From: Terramyces sp. JEL0728
Lineage: Eukaryota > Chytridiomycota > Chytridiomycetes > Rhizophydiales > Terramycetaceae
NCBI GenBank assembly: GCA_027603945.1
Contig: JADIIU010000076.1
Coordinates: 1-64,000, forward strand
Length of the DNA: 64,000 nt
Direction of reading: 5' to 3'
The position numbers were made by a program, and so were the translations under genes. The notes under the pieces were generated by a model, which saw only the letters and a program-made list of their open reading frames with translations, was not told the origin of the DNA and searched no databases. This document shows positions 22,301 to 33,751 of the stretch, piece after piece (the first letter of the stretch is position 1; each line of letters opens with the position of its first letter).

Positions 22301-25013
22301 TCCCATTATAGACACAGCAGACGCCAAAGAAGAGAATACACGCGTATCCAGCGTTCGTTTAAGGTTAATCGAAGAATTTTTGGATGAAACAGCTCTACGG
22401 TATAACTCTGCCATGTTCTCTGATACGCTAACTACTAATGGTGCAACATAATTGGTCAAGAATATTTCCGAGCATTCTAGGGTAAAATCTGCCCCTAAAG
22501 GCGACTGGAAACTTGGATCGGATTTGGTCATCATTGGAGGTAATGGCGGTAATGAGTGGCCCTGGTTGCTTAATGCATTGAACAGCAATAAACAATCATC
22601 CCTATTCACTTGTAATTGATTCTGCAGTTCTACAAAATAGAGCGCAGCTCCAGCATTAGCATCCGAGAGGACTTGCACCATAGTATCCCAAATAACTTGA
22701 ACCAATTTATTGGACTCGAGGAAGCTAGTCTTGTATATAGCATTAAAGTCAAGCACCCATTCCTGAATAACAATTCCGATAATAATACGGTGAAATGCCC
22801 ATCCAGAATTGACGTAGGCCATAATCCATTCAAGCACTTTGGGCTGAAAATTAGCCAGATTTCGATGATTCATTAGTGAACAGCAAAGTTTTCCCAGGCA
22901 ATTTGCTGCAGCAATTCTTCCATGCATAACTACCTCTTGCGACAAGATTGTTAGGTCTTGATTCATCATTGCACGATCCTGGGCTGGAATGTTCAATGTA
23001 TTTGGTGCATTCTTGGTAGTGGGCTGTGAGCTGTACGAGATGAATAGCCGGTGATCAAATGCACCGCCAATTGGAGACATAACTTGTGCCAAAAGTACCG
23101 ACAAAGTATTATTACATATTTTATCGAGAATAGCCTGATCACAGGGTTTAACAGATAACAATCCCACAAGCTGAGTCCACACATTAACCGTAGATTTAAT
23201 AACTTCTTCTTTCTCTTCCAAAACAAAGTTTTGAAAAAGGAGTCGAAGTAAATCAATTGTAACCCATGAAATACCAGCCGAATTTTCTTCTTTTGACAGC
23301 TCGGCTAAAGATGATAGTGTCCGTAACACGGCTAGTCGCACTGATGTGATTGCATGTCTAAAGAATGGGAATAGTTGTGGAACGAGTTTTTCTAGGAACT
23401 GGCTGGCTTCTTGTCGAAGGATATGGATAATTTGCGGTTTGCGGAGTAAATCGGATAGTAAATCCATAACAAATGACGTGGCTGCAGTCAAATCATCTAG
23501 TTCTTGGAGCGAGTCCCATAGATAAACAACAATCGTATTAAATATTTTTTTTTCTGGTAGCAATTTCACTAGTAAATCAGAAATTGGCAATAGTGATGAA
23601 GATGCTACCGCACGTACATCGTCATTGTGGTCCTTTAATCTACATTAAGGATAACTACCCTTCCACGATGGCTTTAAATGCAGGCGAATCCTGTCCGTTC
23701 GGCAATGGAAGAAGAATTTGATGCAGCAAATCCTGACGCACTGCCATCCAGTACTTTAGTCCAATCAAAGCTGCATGTCTCACGGCCCATTTTTGTGTAT
23801 TTTCTTCCTTTTCTTTTTCATGATATTCCAGTAACACGAGCAGCCCTTTATGCACTACTTTGAGACATAAATCATCCGGACAGTGCTCCAATACTACAGC
23901 TAGTGTTTGCGAACAGGTTTCTCTAACCGGAACAACAGCTTGGTCGCCAACAAAATCTGCAAATCTATCTAGAGACAGTACACACAGTAATCGGATCAAC
24001 AAATCTTCAAGTACCATTAAATGTCTTTTTTCGTTTTGCTTTTTATCTACTCCAACGATTTTACCATATCCACTGCCATGTGTTTTAATCAACTCTCGTA
24101 GTCCAATTGCTGCACCGTGTCTAGTCTCCCATTTCGGCGAAAACAAATCAAAAGATAACTGCTCACACAGTCCTTCAAATGGCCACTCGTCTCCAGTACT
24201 AAACACTCCAAGAGTAGACAAATCTGGCTTTTCTTTGAATTTAACCACAGTTGTGTTAGGGTCTTTTGGTTCTTTTTCCTTTTCTTCAACTTTGCGTTTC
24301 TTTAATGCCGACGAAGAAGTAATATCCGTGTATCGTGATGAATTGTCTTTTTTTGCCTGCTGCTTCATTTTTCTTTTTAGTTGATTACGCTCTCTGGCAC
24401 TCATACCAGCAAACGGATCAGTTTCCTCTACTTTTACTTGAACAACTTCGGTAATTGCTTTTTTCTGCTGCTGTTGCAGGGATATTTTTTTTTGTAAAGA
24501 AACATCTTGTTCATCAAAAAAGTCGACTGCAATTAAGATTGATTATTACCATCCATTAACTGCGTACCAAATCCCAATCGTTCCCTCAGTCTCTGTTTCT
24601 GTATTTGCAGCCGCTGTTTTGGATCCATATCACTTAAATCTGCATCAAATTCGCTGCCAGCACTAGCTAGTAAAGGCATACCCTTTTCCAGCACAGTATT
24701 GATATCAATACTATCAAAACTAAGCAATCCTTCCAATTCCTCCACTTTATTAATATCAATTACCATTATTGTTACTCGATGGCGGATCCCATTGACTGAC
24801 ATTATCACAGATTGATTGTATAGCTAATCCTGCAGCTACTCTAGTTTCCCAATTTTTGCTGTTCAAATGAACAAGTACTCGCGAAAGCAGCGGATATAAT
24901 TCGTCTGGATGCTGTTTTTGAATATGTCCAATTTGTTTGGCTGCTGTTGACCGTACTGTGCTGGTTGATCCTGTATCTAGCAATAGTACTAGTCTGTCCA
25001 GTCTCGTTGTCAT
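19379..25013 (-). CDS. MOT1: Mot1/BTAF1, TBP-removing SNF2-family ATPase
   Basis: A 1830-residue ATPase that dissociates TATA-binding protein from DNA. The N-terminus (MTTRLDRLVLLLDTG) starts long HEAT-repeat arrays. The SNF2 motor has CDDMGLGKTLQTI, LDEGHVIRN, LSGTPVQNNV, LLLTTHVGGLGLNLTGAD and DRAHRIGQKRVVNVYR; the end DLFSLEGEE...LWDEDQYDD matches BTAF1. Seven introns fit: 24745-24763, 24527-24549, 23640-23658, 20844-20864, 20641-20660, 20084-20103 and 19632-19651. The coding length becomes an exact multiple of three. It is the largest gene in the window. Confidence 0.97.
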
Positions 25014-25360
25014 TTGAGATTTGAATTTTTTTAGGCGAAATCTTTGGATCTCTTTCGAACAAAGTATCTTTTTGCTTTTTGATTCGCAAACTGTATAAAT
25101 CCATCCTTGATTATGCGCAAGTTTACACTTGTCTAATTGAATGAAGATGAGAGAGAAACTATCCTTTAATCCTTTTCCGTTGATTTCTACTTGAAACAAT
25201 AGTTGTGTATAACTTGTGAAATCCATTACGTATTATTGCGCTGTCTGCAAAGTAACCACGATTACCTTTTGATTACGTTCAAAACACGGTTCTGTACGCA
25301 AGCGTGTCATCCATCTATTCCAATCTTACCAATAGTGCCAAACCAACGCTAAACAGAATT
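25014..25360. other. Spacer between the Mot1 start and the velvet gene end
   Basis: A 347-base stretch upstream of Mot1. The frames open across it show no similarity to the beginning of BTAF1 proteins and are taken as chance. It probably holds the Mot1 promoter and the velvet terminator; nothing else was seen. Confidence 0.4.
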
Positions 25361-25838
25361 TCATTTATTAAATACTCTGCCATTAGTAGAAGTAGCTACC
25401 ACTCCTTGAATCTCAAAAGACTTGGAAACATCAGATATCCGATTCGGTTTTTTGTACAAATTCCTAAATATAATTTCAAACGGCTGCGTGTCTTGGTACT
25501 TGATACTTGGTTCCGCCGTCAAATCAATCACACAACAGCGGATTATGTAATTACCTACTACTTTGATATTAATGTCCGGAAAGATAAAGAACAAGTAGAA
25601 CTGTCCGTCTTCTGGATCTTTAAGTACATTTCCTTTTCTAATCACATCGCCATCGAAATTATTCAAGAGTGATTTGTGGTTTTGCGGAGTTATTGTTGAA
25701 CAAGGCTCTTTTTCTGGTGATAGACAGTATAGAAAACAAGTATAATGCAATTGCTCTAGTTCTAGTTTTGTCAAATTGTCTTTAAATATTGTTTGCACAA
25801 TTAGCACGGGGTATCTAATCAGAAATATTTTACATCAT
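25361..25838 (-). CDS. Small velvet-domain protein
   Basis: Velvet proteins are fungal transcription regulators with an NF-kappaB-like DNA-binding fold. This 152-residue protein is little more than the domain: VLIVQTIFKDN at the start, then NVLKDPEDGQFYLFFIFPDI, the NYIIRCCVIDL strand, and KSFEIQGVV near the end, matching the VLKD...YFVFPDLS...SFARQG pattern. A 19-nt intron at 25815-25833 leaves only five coding bases (ATGAT) in the first exon; the start is therefore tentative. Confidence 0.78.
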
Positions 25839-26654
25839 ACTGTTGATGAAAGGTTTTTTGATTCCGCTTTCTCTTCCGTATAATGGCTGCTGTCTTATTA
25901 CTAATCTAAAGTCCCTCATCGCAAATTATGTTGATTTGTGGGAAAAAGAGAAATTTTCGTTTAATTTTCAATAATTGAATGAAATTAAAATCCTGTTTTA
26001 CTCACGAGCAACAATTCTCATCTTGAAAAGTCAAGTACAAACTCAGTGATTGGAAATGGAAATGGGATGATGCGCTAAAGTTACGTTATAGATCGTGCAT
26101 CAAGAAAAAGGGATCTGAATTCGTAAGCGATAGTCACTATAGGAAAAAGAGAGATTATCGGTGAAACTTGATCTCTTTGCTATCTACAAAATGTCCAACT
26201 TTATTTTCATTTCCCGCAAAATACAACTAATTTACATTTTCAAGAATATAATCCGTTTAATTGTCCTCCAACGAAACGCTGTTTTATCACATGGAGTCTA
26301 TTGCTACCTGTAAAGCGATAACCAATATGCACTTGTTACTGTAGTTTTGTGTGTTGATTGAATATTTGCTAATTCATTTTTTTGTGTGGTTAATTTTTCA
26401 AATAGTGTGCACGGATGCTGAAAAGCGGCCGCCAAACATGTAAAAGTTCAATTTGTTTGTAAAAGTTCGATTTGTTTGTAAATTGTTCCTATGGTACCGA
26501 ATTGCAGTTGTAAGAGATGTTCTGGGAAAGATGGGATATTGTTGGTACCTGGAGTTGACAAACCAATTAGTAGCAATAACTGACGGATATATCCTTGGAA
26601 TACACTCATCAATCACCTGCTACTCTGGCTTAAACTCATTTTCAAAACATACGC
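25839..26654. other. Long intergenic region, velvet / HscB
   Basis: An 816-base AT-rich stretch. Short frames exist on both strands but overlap each other and show no conserved motif. A small tandem repeat sits at 26442-26479. No tRNA-like fold, known RNA or transposon remnant was recognised. Confidence 0.45.
26442..26479. repeat. Two tandem copies of a 19-base unit
   Basis: AAAAGTTCAATTTGTTTGT is followed directly by AAAAGTTCGATTTGTTTGT, differing at one base. It is noncoding in my model. Function unknown; simple replication slippage is enough to explain it. Confidence 0.7.
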
Positions 26655-27266
26655 TTAAGACATTTCATGCAATTTATTCCTGATTTGATAATAATACTTT
26701 AACCGAATAGTTTCTTTTTTTGCCAATTCCAAATCATTACTCTTGAATGCTTTGCCGATATTATCGATAATCCCATTGATTTTGTCATTATTCTGTTGAA
26801 TATAGTCATCAACTTGTTCTTCATTTAATTCTTCAATTTCCTCTTGAATATCCATAATTTCCATCAGGAATTGCTCATCATCAGTTTTTACAGTTTCATC
26901 AATTTCAATTCCGTTAAGGGAGAGTAAGTATTGCGATCTAGACAAGGGATCCTTTAGTATTTGAAAAGCCGCATTAATTTCGGATGATTGCTGTTCAGAA
27001 ATACTTTTTTCTAATTTTGATTTTGAAGAAAATATGTCTGGATGTACTTGAGCTTGCATTTTCAAGAATTTCTGTTTCAATTCATTTTGTGTTAGATTGA
27101 AATCGACGTTGAATAAATTAAAGTAGTTTTGGTTTTTTGGCGGTTGGATTATTGAACAGGACTGGCAGAATAGCGGGTTTGTTACTTTTGTATTGCATTT
27201 CCAGCATGGATTGTTTATCTTTGTAGAGTATTGTTTTCTCTGTATTGAATTGAAAAATCTCTTCAT
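26655..27266 (-). CDS. HSCB: HscB/Jac1 mitochondrial iron-sulfur co-chaperone
   Basis: J-domain co-chaperone that passes nascent Fe-S clusters from the scaffold to an Hsp70. The 203-residue protein starts MKRFFNSIQRKQYSTK, a likely mitochondrial presequence. Two CxxC pairs (CWKC and CQSC) form the zinc-binding domain seen in human HSCB but not in yeast Jac1. The J-domain has the essential HPD in QVHPDIF, and the C-terminal helical domain contains FLMEIMDIQEEIEEL. Intronless. Confidence 0.93.
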   Translation of the reverse strand: MKRFFNSIQRKQYSTKINNPCWKCNTKVTNPLFCQSCSIIQPPKNQNYFNLFNVDFNLTQNELKQKFLKMQAQVHPDIFSSKSKLEKSISEQQSSEINAAFQILKDPLSRSQYLLSLNGIEIDETVKTDDEQFLMEIMDIQEEIEELNEEQVDDYIQQNNDKINGIIDNIGKAFKSNDLELAKKETIRLKYYYQIRNKLHEMS

Positions 27267-27886
27267 TTTCAAAGTATTTTTGGTCTGTTCGAGTTAGTGT
27301 TCCCACCAGCCACAAGGAAATAATTCAGCCACAAATGGAAACAACTGTAATCCCTTTCATTCTTAATTATCATGCAGATATATCGTAATTTTCGATTACA
27401 TTGTATCTGTGGAATTCTATAGAAATGCTGAGCCTTGTCCTGATATCGCCCAATACGCCATCGCTTTTCATATGATAATAATTAATGTAGTACAAGCAAT
27501 CCTACGATGGTTTCCAACATTAAATTTTCAATAACCGCACTGGCACGCAGACAGTCGTTGTACATCACTCGCACTTGATGGTATGCAAAATATGATTGAA
27601 TTAGAAATTAAATTCTGCTTATCAAATGAACGGCCATGTAGCACAAACAGACGAGTTTGAAAACTAGGGCTTTTCAAGAGACTTAAAGAAAATTAAAAGG
27701 AAGAGAATAAAATGAATTAAACGGCGAGCAAGATAAAGAAACTACTGAATAAAATATTGTTATTCATCTTTTAATTCTCCCTGTCGATTCGTTTTAAAAT
27801 CTACATCTTGTAGGTAAAAATTCCGCCCACAAACGCAACATGTGAATGTTAAACCGTATAAAAAGTAAAAGGTTTTTGTGAAATTA
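27267..27886. other. Intergenic region upstream of a small hydrophobic protein gene
   Basis: A 620-base spacer between two divergently read genes. A TATAAAAA box at 27857-27864 precedes the downstream ATG by about 23 bases. No other structure was recognised. Confidence 0.45.
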
Positions 27887-28207
27887 ATGGATACAATCGC
27901 ACTGACACTAGACACTCTCGCCCTCAAATTCGAAAACCCAACACTAAAATCATTCGTAGACAATCATCCAATAGTATCAAAAAGCATAGCTGTCGGATTA
28001 GCAGTGCCTATTGCAACGACTGTCGGTATAACTACTGTTGTTGCTGGTACTTGTTTTGCAGTTGCTAGTGTATGTTGTTTAGGTGCATTCGCAGTTACTT
28101 CTGCTTTACTACCTTGTTATATTGTTGCCCTGCCGTTGACTAATCAGAAATACATGAAGAGAGATTCGTTTGATTTGATTGAAGAGAATGGGAAAATATT
28201 ACTCTAA
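27887..28207 (+). CDS. Small hydrophobic protein, divergent member of the 61-kb family
   Basis: A 106-residue protein with no known homologue that I recognise. Its N-terminal pattern, ENPTLKSFVDNHPIVSKSIAV, followed by an Ala/Val/Gly/Cys-rich hydrophobic stretch of about 60 residues, parallels the four proteins encoded at 60810-62761 (consensus N-x-x-IQ-x-FI-x-x-(H/Y)P). It lacks their GG-V-x-KxGI segment but ends with EENGKILL. A single membrane-embedded hairpin is plausible. Coding status is supported by the paralogues and a well-placed TATA box. Confidence 0.72.
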   Translation: MDTIALTLDTLALKFENPTLKSFVDNHPIVSKSIAVGLAVPIATTVGITTVVAGTCFAVASVCCLGAFAVTSALLPCYIVALPLTNQKYMKRDSFDLIEENGKILL

Positions 28208-28396
28208 GTTGAGCTGGTACTCAATATATTTATTTATCATCTATTATTCATTACTATTGAGTTATTTCTTTTGATAGTTGGCAAGTCAATTGGCTACTAA
28301 TCAGTAGTTGGTTCGCAAGTGAAATTACTGGAAAGTATTCATGTGCGATTCTTTTGCTTATTAAGCTATCATCTGGAATACTTTAAACTCGGACTA

Positions 28397-28468
28397 CTCT
28401 TCCAAACACCAATACTACTACTCTTCCAAACACCAATACTACTACTCTTCCAAACACCAGTACAACTA
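28397..28468. repeat. Three tandem 24-base repeats upstream of the PAN-like protein gene
   Basis: The unit beginning CTCTTCCAAACACCAATACT recurs at 28397, 28421 and 28445; the third copy has one substitution. The array lies in the 328-base spacer 28208-28535, which otherwise contains nothing I recognise. It could be promoter-proximal slippage DNA. Confidence 0.8.
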
Positions 28469-28535
28469 ACTTGAATATTCGATTCGGGACTCGAATCAGT
28501 CCAAAAATATTAGTTGGAAAAAATTAAGTTTCTGC

Positions 28536-31500
28536 ATGATTACACTTCTCCTTACAAGTGTGCTAGCACAAAATTCATATTATTACAATGGCTACATCAT
28601 GTACCATTCAGTAGACTACGTTTTCAACTCTACCTGTGGATTTCAAAATGCATTCCAATCGCAACTGTTGCAAACCGGCAGTTCCATGCAGCTTGTCGAT
28701 TGTGGAAAGCTTTGCAGCTCGCAAATCAATTGTCAATATTTCAACCTTGATAGTGGTGGAATATGTTACTTGTATGCTGGAGCTGTGGAAAGAGCAACAA
28801 TGACTACAGGTGCAGGATGTGGAATTTCAATCAATAGCGCTGATTATTATCCCTCTGATAACGGACTGATGAAATATTTAAGTTTTGATTATAATTATTT
28901 TGGAGTTAATATGCATGAAAATAATGGAATGTATTACGGAAAATGTCTTTTCAAGCAAACATCAACTAATCAAGTTCAATCTAGCGATCCTATGCATTGC
29001 GGATCTATCTGTGCAGGATCAACTTGCACACGTTCGTATTATCGTGACAATGCATGCTACTTGTACTCTGATGAAATTGTGCTGGATACGATTCTACCAA
29101 ACGATTATTCAACCTGCTTTATTAATTCAAAAACAACACAATGTAAAGCAGATGGAGAGTTCATCAAGTGTGATCAGCATGTCAAGAAAAAGAAATCTGT
29201 GATTTATTACGGTGCAGAGATGGATTTGGATGATAGTAGAGAGTATGCGTATGGAAAATTCATGCAGGATTTGGTGCTAAACCCTGATTCTTGCAGCTAT
29301 AAATCTTACAACCAGTGTGTGGAAGTATTCAAGAATTCTACAAGCTTTATGTTTACATTAGATTCTAGTTACCATTGCTGTCTCTACGGGAGCTCTTTTA
29401 GTCCATCAATTAGTCGCGCAGGTGATACTAACAGGATTTCTATTGGAGTTTCGCTATCGAATTGCACGATTGATAATCACAATTGGATGACTTGCAATGG
29501 CGTCGGTGAAAATCCTTCTGCTTTTCAATCATGTTTAGCAACTTTGTATAAAAACACTTCATACATCTACACAACTCCGATTGACTGCCAAATATCGAAC
29601 CCCTTCAATTTGACTGTTGACAAAGAAGTTAGTCTGGAAGAATGCATGGATCTATGCCACAAGAATTCAAGTTGCCAAAGCAATTACTGGACGCCAGACG
29701 ACGTGAAAACCGTTAATATTACAGTTGGGAGCAACAGTACAGACAAAGTGCAATTAGGACATTGTAATGTACTCCCAGCTGATAATAACGGAACCATTTT
29801 TGTAGATGTGACTAGCAACAATTGTATTTACAATTCAACTACCCAAAAATGCCACGAAAAGGATGATATTTACAACAGGTACCCGGCTGATATTTACTTG
29901 AACGGAGTGGCATTTAGAAAAGACTTTTATTCTCCTTTCTATGTTGGAGAAGAATGCTCATTTGGTAATTGGGTAAATGTCCAAGTTTCACCGATTTCCA
30001 CCAACGATTGTCAAGCCGAGTGCTTGAGTGATCCCAACTGCTCTCATTACATGAACTTGTTTGCATCATGCTTCAAATTCTCTGGTGTGCCTCTTTTACA
30101 GCAAATTGTACCGAGAAACACATCAACTTGCTTTATACACCAACATTCTTTTGATTGCTTGTTCAACAATGCGTCACCTAATTGTGCAGCCGAATTCCAA
30201 TACCAAGGAGTAAACCTCAACGGTGTCTTGTTCCACGACAACGAAAAAGAGCTTTACAGTTCAAGTTGTAATATTAAATATGCTGCACCGGTATTATCAA
30301 CCCCCAAGGCTGGTTTTGAAGATTGCAGAACGCAGTGTTTAGATGACCCCAAGTGTACAATGTCCAGTATGGATTCCAGCGATAACTGCGACATTTACTA
30401 TACAAAAATAGACGAGACTGTTAGTTTCCAATCATCCGGTGGTTCAAATTGTCAAATAGTGAAATCTAGAACAGACCTTACAGTCCATGGACGTACCATT
30501 GAATTTAATTTCCGAAAGAATATCCACCATAACACCAACGATTTTGTGTTTGGACTCAAATATCAAAATATCGATGTACTTAATATCGCCTCTTCGCACA
30601 ACAGCGTCTTTCATTATTTCACAAATACTATTGGATGCGAATGGATTGAAACTAACGATATGAACATTGACACTGTGCTTTTCGTTACAAATCAAGACGA
30701 TTGTGCTTGGCAATGCTATATTAACCTTGATTGCACTCATTTTGCTTATGAATTCACTGAAAATTACAGTTACGGCACTTGCAATCTCAAAACCAACTTT
30801 TCGCCAGATACGCAAATGATCAACAATCCTTCGATAAAATGTGGTAGTCTGACAGAGAGAAACGCGTGTGTACCACAGAATGGAGAAATTGTTTGCAAGA
30901 ACAACCCATCAACAGTTACCAAAAACAATTTTGACGATGTGTTCTTTAACAACTACCTCTTTTCATCGTTCCAAGATTTAGCACTTAATTACAGGTGCCA
31001 CTGGAAGAATAGCGTACCAATTCAATCAACACCATTGGATTTCGGGTCCCAGTGTGCATATCTTTGCCAGAGTCTGCCGTCGTGCACTTTTTACGATTGG
31101 ATTCGTACCATGGAATACAACACCCTGCCTACCTGCAACCTTTACAGCAATTCTCTTGATACGTCGTTGATGGAGCCTTCTTGGCATGAGTGTGGGTGGA
31201 AAATGTCTACCAGCAACTGCCAAGTCTCTGTGTCTCAAGGATCGTTGGTTTGCGCCAACTCAACCGCCCCAATTCCGTCTAGGATCGAAACCACTCTTAC
31301 TCAAGTAACTACGTTTGTCAAAGGCACTATTGTGGTCCAAGGAACTACTGTTGCAAATGCCACTATCGTTAATAATGGAGATGGAGTGACTGTAGTTGGA
31401 GGGAATCAAATCAACAATGGGCAGATTTCTACAGACGTGTAAGTTGTTGCTAATGATAGTGTTGTTACTATTACTGATTTTCCTACTGAAACTGTTGACG

Positions 31501-32470
31501 AAACCAACATAGTTGCAACAGTCACCGTCGTTGAGACTGTAGCCTCCAAGAATGAACCACAAGATTACCCGCCATCTTTACTATATTCAGTGGCAATTGG
31601 TGGCTTGATTGGCAGCATTTTCTTGAATGTGCTACTCGTTGCAGCACTGGTCAAATTCAATCGCGATTTGTCTCAGCCTCTCGATGCAGGTTCTACAAAT
31701 GCTACGAATGAAGCCATCAAAGCGACCAGCCCCGACTCTATTGAAGTTTCAAACCTGCCATCCTTGACAAACAGTGTTTTGATGGCTAAATTCCAAGAAA
31801 TCAATAACAAGAATAGAAATATTGTTCAAGTGTCTAGAAATGTGTGGACTGGGCCTGTTTCCACTATTTATTTATTTGCCAACCAACAAGGTATGGCTGT
31901 GTTCAACCATTTGCTGGTTTTCTTTCTGTATCCAAGAAACATTTCATTCGCAGTAAATTGTTATTAATATAGTCTCCTGAAGATGTTGATGAACCCGGCA
32001 TGACTAAAGTAGCAAAAGGTGACCAGATTACCCTCAAATTACATTCCTTTGATGGCACTTTTCTAGGCACAAATGAAACAAAAGAATTGGTGGGCAAGTT
32101 CCCAGCTCGAATCATCCCGCCTCCAAAAGAATGTCCAAAGCTGATATTAGTTCACTGCCCAGAATACACTGAATTCTCCAATCCTAAACAGTACGAGTTT
32201 TTCGAATCTACAAAAACCCTATATCCTGACCACGTCTCTCTTCGAAAAGTTGAAGATTATAGATCGTTGGTTCCAAACCAATATTTTTCAACTGGGATTT
32301 TTGAATCTTTGAATAACATCAAGGTTCTAGTCAGTGGCTCGCATGATATGATGAAATTCATTTACAAGTATATCGATGGAGTAGCTGACGAAATATGGTC
32401 TTATGTTGATACCCATATCGTCACTTATGACTATGACATTGCAGATGATAATTATCCATATGAATACTAA
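28536..32470 (+). CDS. Large cysteine-rich surface protein with PAN/apple-like repeats and one membrane span
   Basis: A 1297-residue type I membrane protein. A signal peptide (MITLLLTSVLA) is followed by about seven repeats of pattern C-x3-C-x4-6-C...C, for example DCQAECLSDPNCSHY and DCRTQCLDDPKCTMS, near residues 55, 152, 368, 490, 595, 720 and 840. These resemble PAN/apple modules, which bind sugars or proteins. Many N-glycosylation sequons are present. A Thr/Val-rich stalk leads to a helix near residues 1010-1035 and a cytoplasmic tail with a possible degenerate SH3 fold ending VGKFPARII. Introns: 31439-31459 and 31953-31972. The function is unknown; surface recognition or adhesion is likely. 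Confidence 0.8.
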
Positions 32471-32481
32471 TAAAAATGGGT

Positions 32482-33506
32482 TTATTCAGGATGTAGTATT
32501 AAAAAGTTTTGCATTTCTACATCTGTGTACTGCTTCAGCTCCAATGCCATTTCATACAGCTCTTGGTCATTATTGTATACTACAGCATTCGCTAGTACCT
32601 GCATAACGTCTCTATGGAACTCTGCGGTGGTTTGTACTTGCCGATTCCTGATTCTACTTTTCACTGTTTCCAGACACATTGGCTGCAGGATAAATTTACT
32701 GTAGGTGATATCTTTTGGTTGTTTAAGAAACAAGTTCCCCGCTCGGTGATCTGCTATTTTATCCCATATCATCAATGCGGTTTTCTGCCATGTGCTGTTT
32801 TTCTTCTTTTTTGTTTCCTCTATGATTAATTTTTGCCAACCTTCAGTTGAATCTAGATCGGAAATATCACTGGACTCTTGTTTTTTCAGCGCTTGGTGAG
32901 TATAAAGTTACCTATCGGCCTCAGCTGTTCCATTTTGGCCGAATCGAGCTGTATGCTTGTTTCTGAAGAGTTCTGTTCAGAATCTTCTTTTGATTCATCT
33001 GCTACTTCACTTTCGGGACTTAAATCCTTGGTTTCTGTTTCATTTACTACTTTATTTTCCAGCTCGATATCTTGTGGCAGTTCATCCTCAACCGGATCTA
33101 CGTCCATTTCGTGGTCGCTTTCAACATTTACTTTGCTATTGCTCTTGGATGGTGTCGACTCTGTTTTGTGATTAGTCTCCATTGTAGGTTCGAGTGGTTC
33201 CCGTTCCTTTTCCTCATCAATAGTCTCTATTGTTTGCACTGAATCAAATTCAATGCTTTGCGCGGACTGTTGATCTAGTGCCATATACTGCCTTTCAAGA
33301 TTTGCCAGCATCTCCCTGATTTCCTTTATTCTCACTTGCGATAGTTCTGTTTGCAACTCTGCCAGCCCTTCCTTTGGCAACTGATTATAAATTTCCAGAC
33401 ACTGCTCCACAGGGTTATTGTTCTTTTCCAAGCACTCTTTTATTTTACTCCAATCGTGATTCAATTTGATTGTTAGCTGTACCACGAGCAGTTTCAATTC
33501 TGCCAT
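32482..33506 (-). CDS. BRD8/Bdc1-like bromodomain protein
   Basis: A 334-residue protein. The N-terminal 80 residues form a helical region beginning MAELKLLVVQLTIKL with NHDWSKIKECL; the middle is acidic and Ser/Glu-rich; the C-terminus is a bromodomain ending ETVKSRIRNRQVQTTAEF...NAVVYNN..QELYEMA. This order matches BRD8 of the human NuA4/TIP60 complex and fission yeast Bdc1. The NuA4 assignment is by architecture. One 20-nt intron at 32892-32911 joins the acidic part to the bromodomain. Confidence 0.85.
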
Positions 33507-33751
33507 TTGGTGATCAAAATTGAAAACTTGAACGTGTAAATTATCGGGCCATTAGACTCCTTGATGCCAATACTCAGCGGCTATTAGACAGCAGTTATAT
33601 AGTTTACATCTACGGCTATTTGATGGGACTTGCCAGAGCATTGTTGCTAGTAATAAACTTTTCATACAGCAATATCAGTAAACGTAAAAGACCATGTTGC
33701 TTAACTCAATATTCAAGGTCTGCTGTCTCCAACTGAAGTTTACTTTTTTCA

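Noticed and set aside
20343..24384. Several long plus-strand open frames across the Mot1 gene
   Set aside because: They are antisense to a strongly conserved protein and show no motifs of their own.
25304..25672. Plus-strand open frame of 122 codons
   Set aside because: It lies antisense to the velvet domain, whose conserved segments explain the open frame.
26398..26683. Short frames on both strands in the 25.8-26.7 kb spacer
   Set aside because: They overlap each other, include the 19-base repeat, and lack conserved features or promoters.
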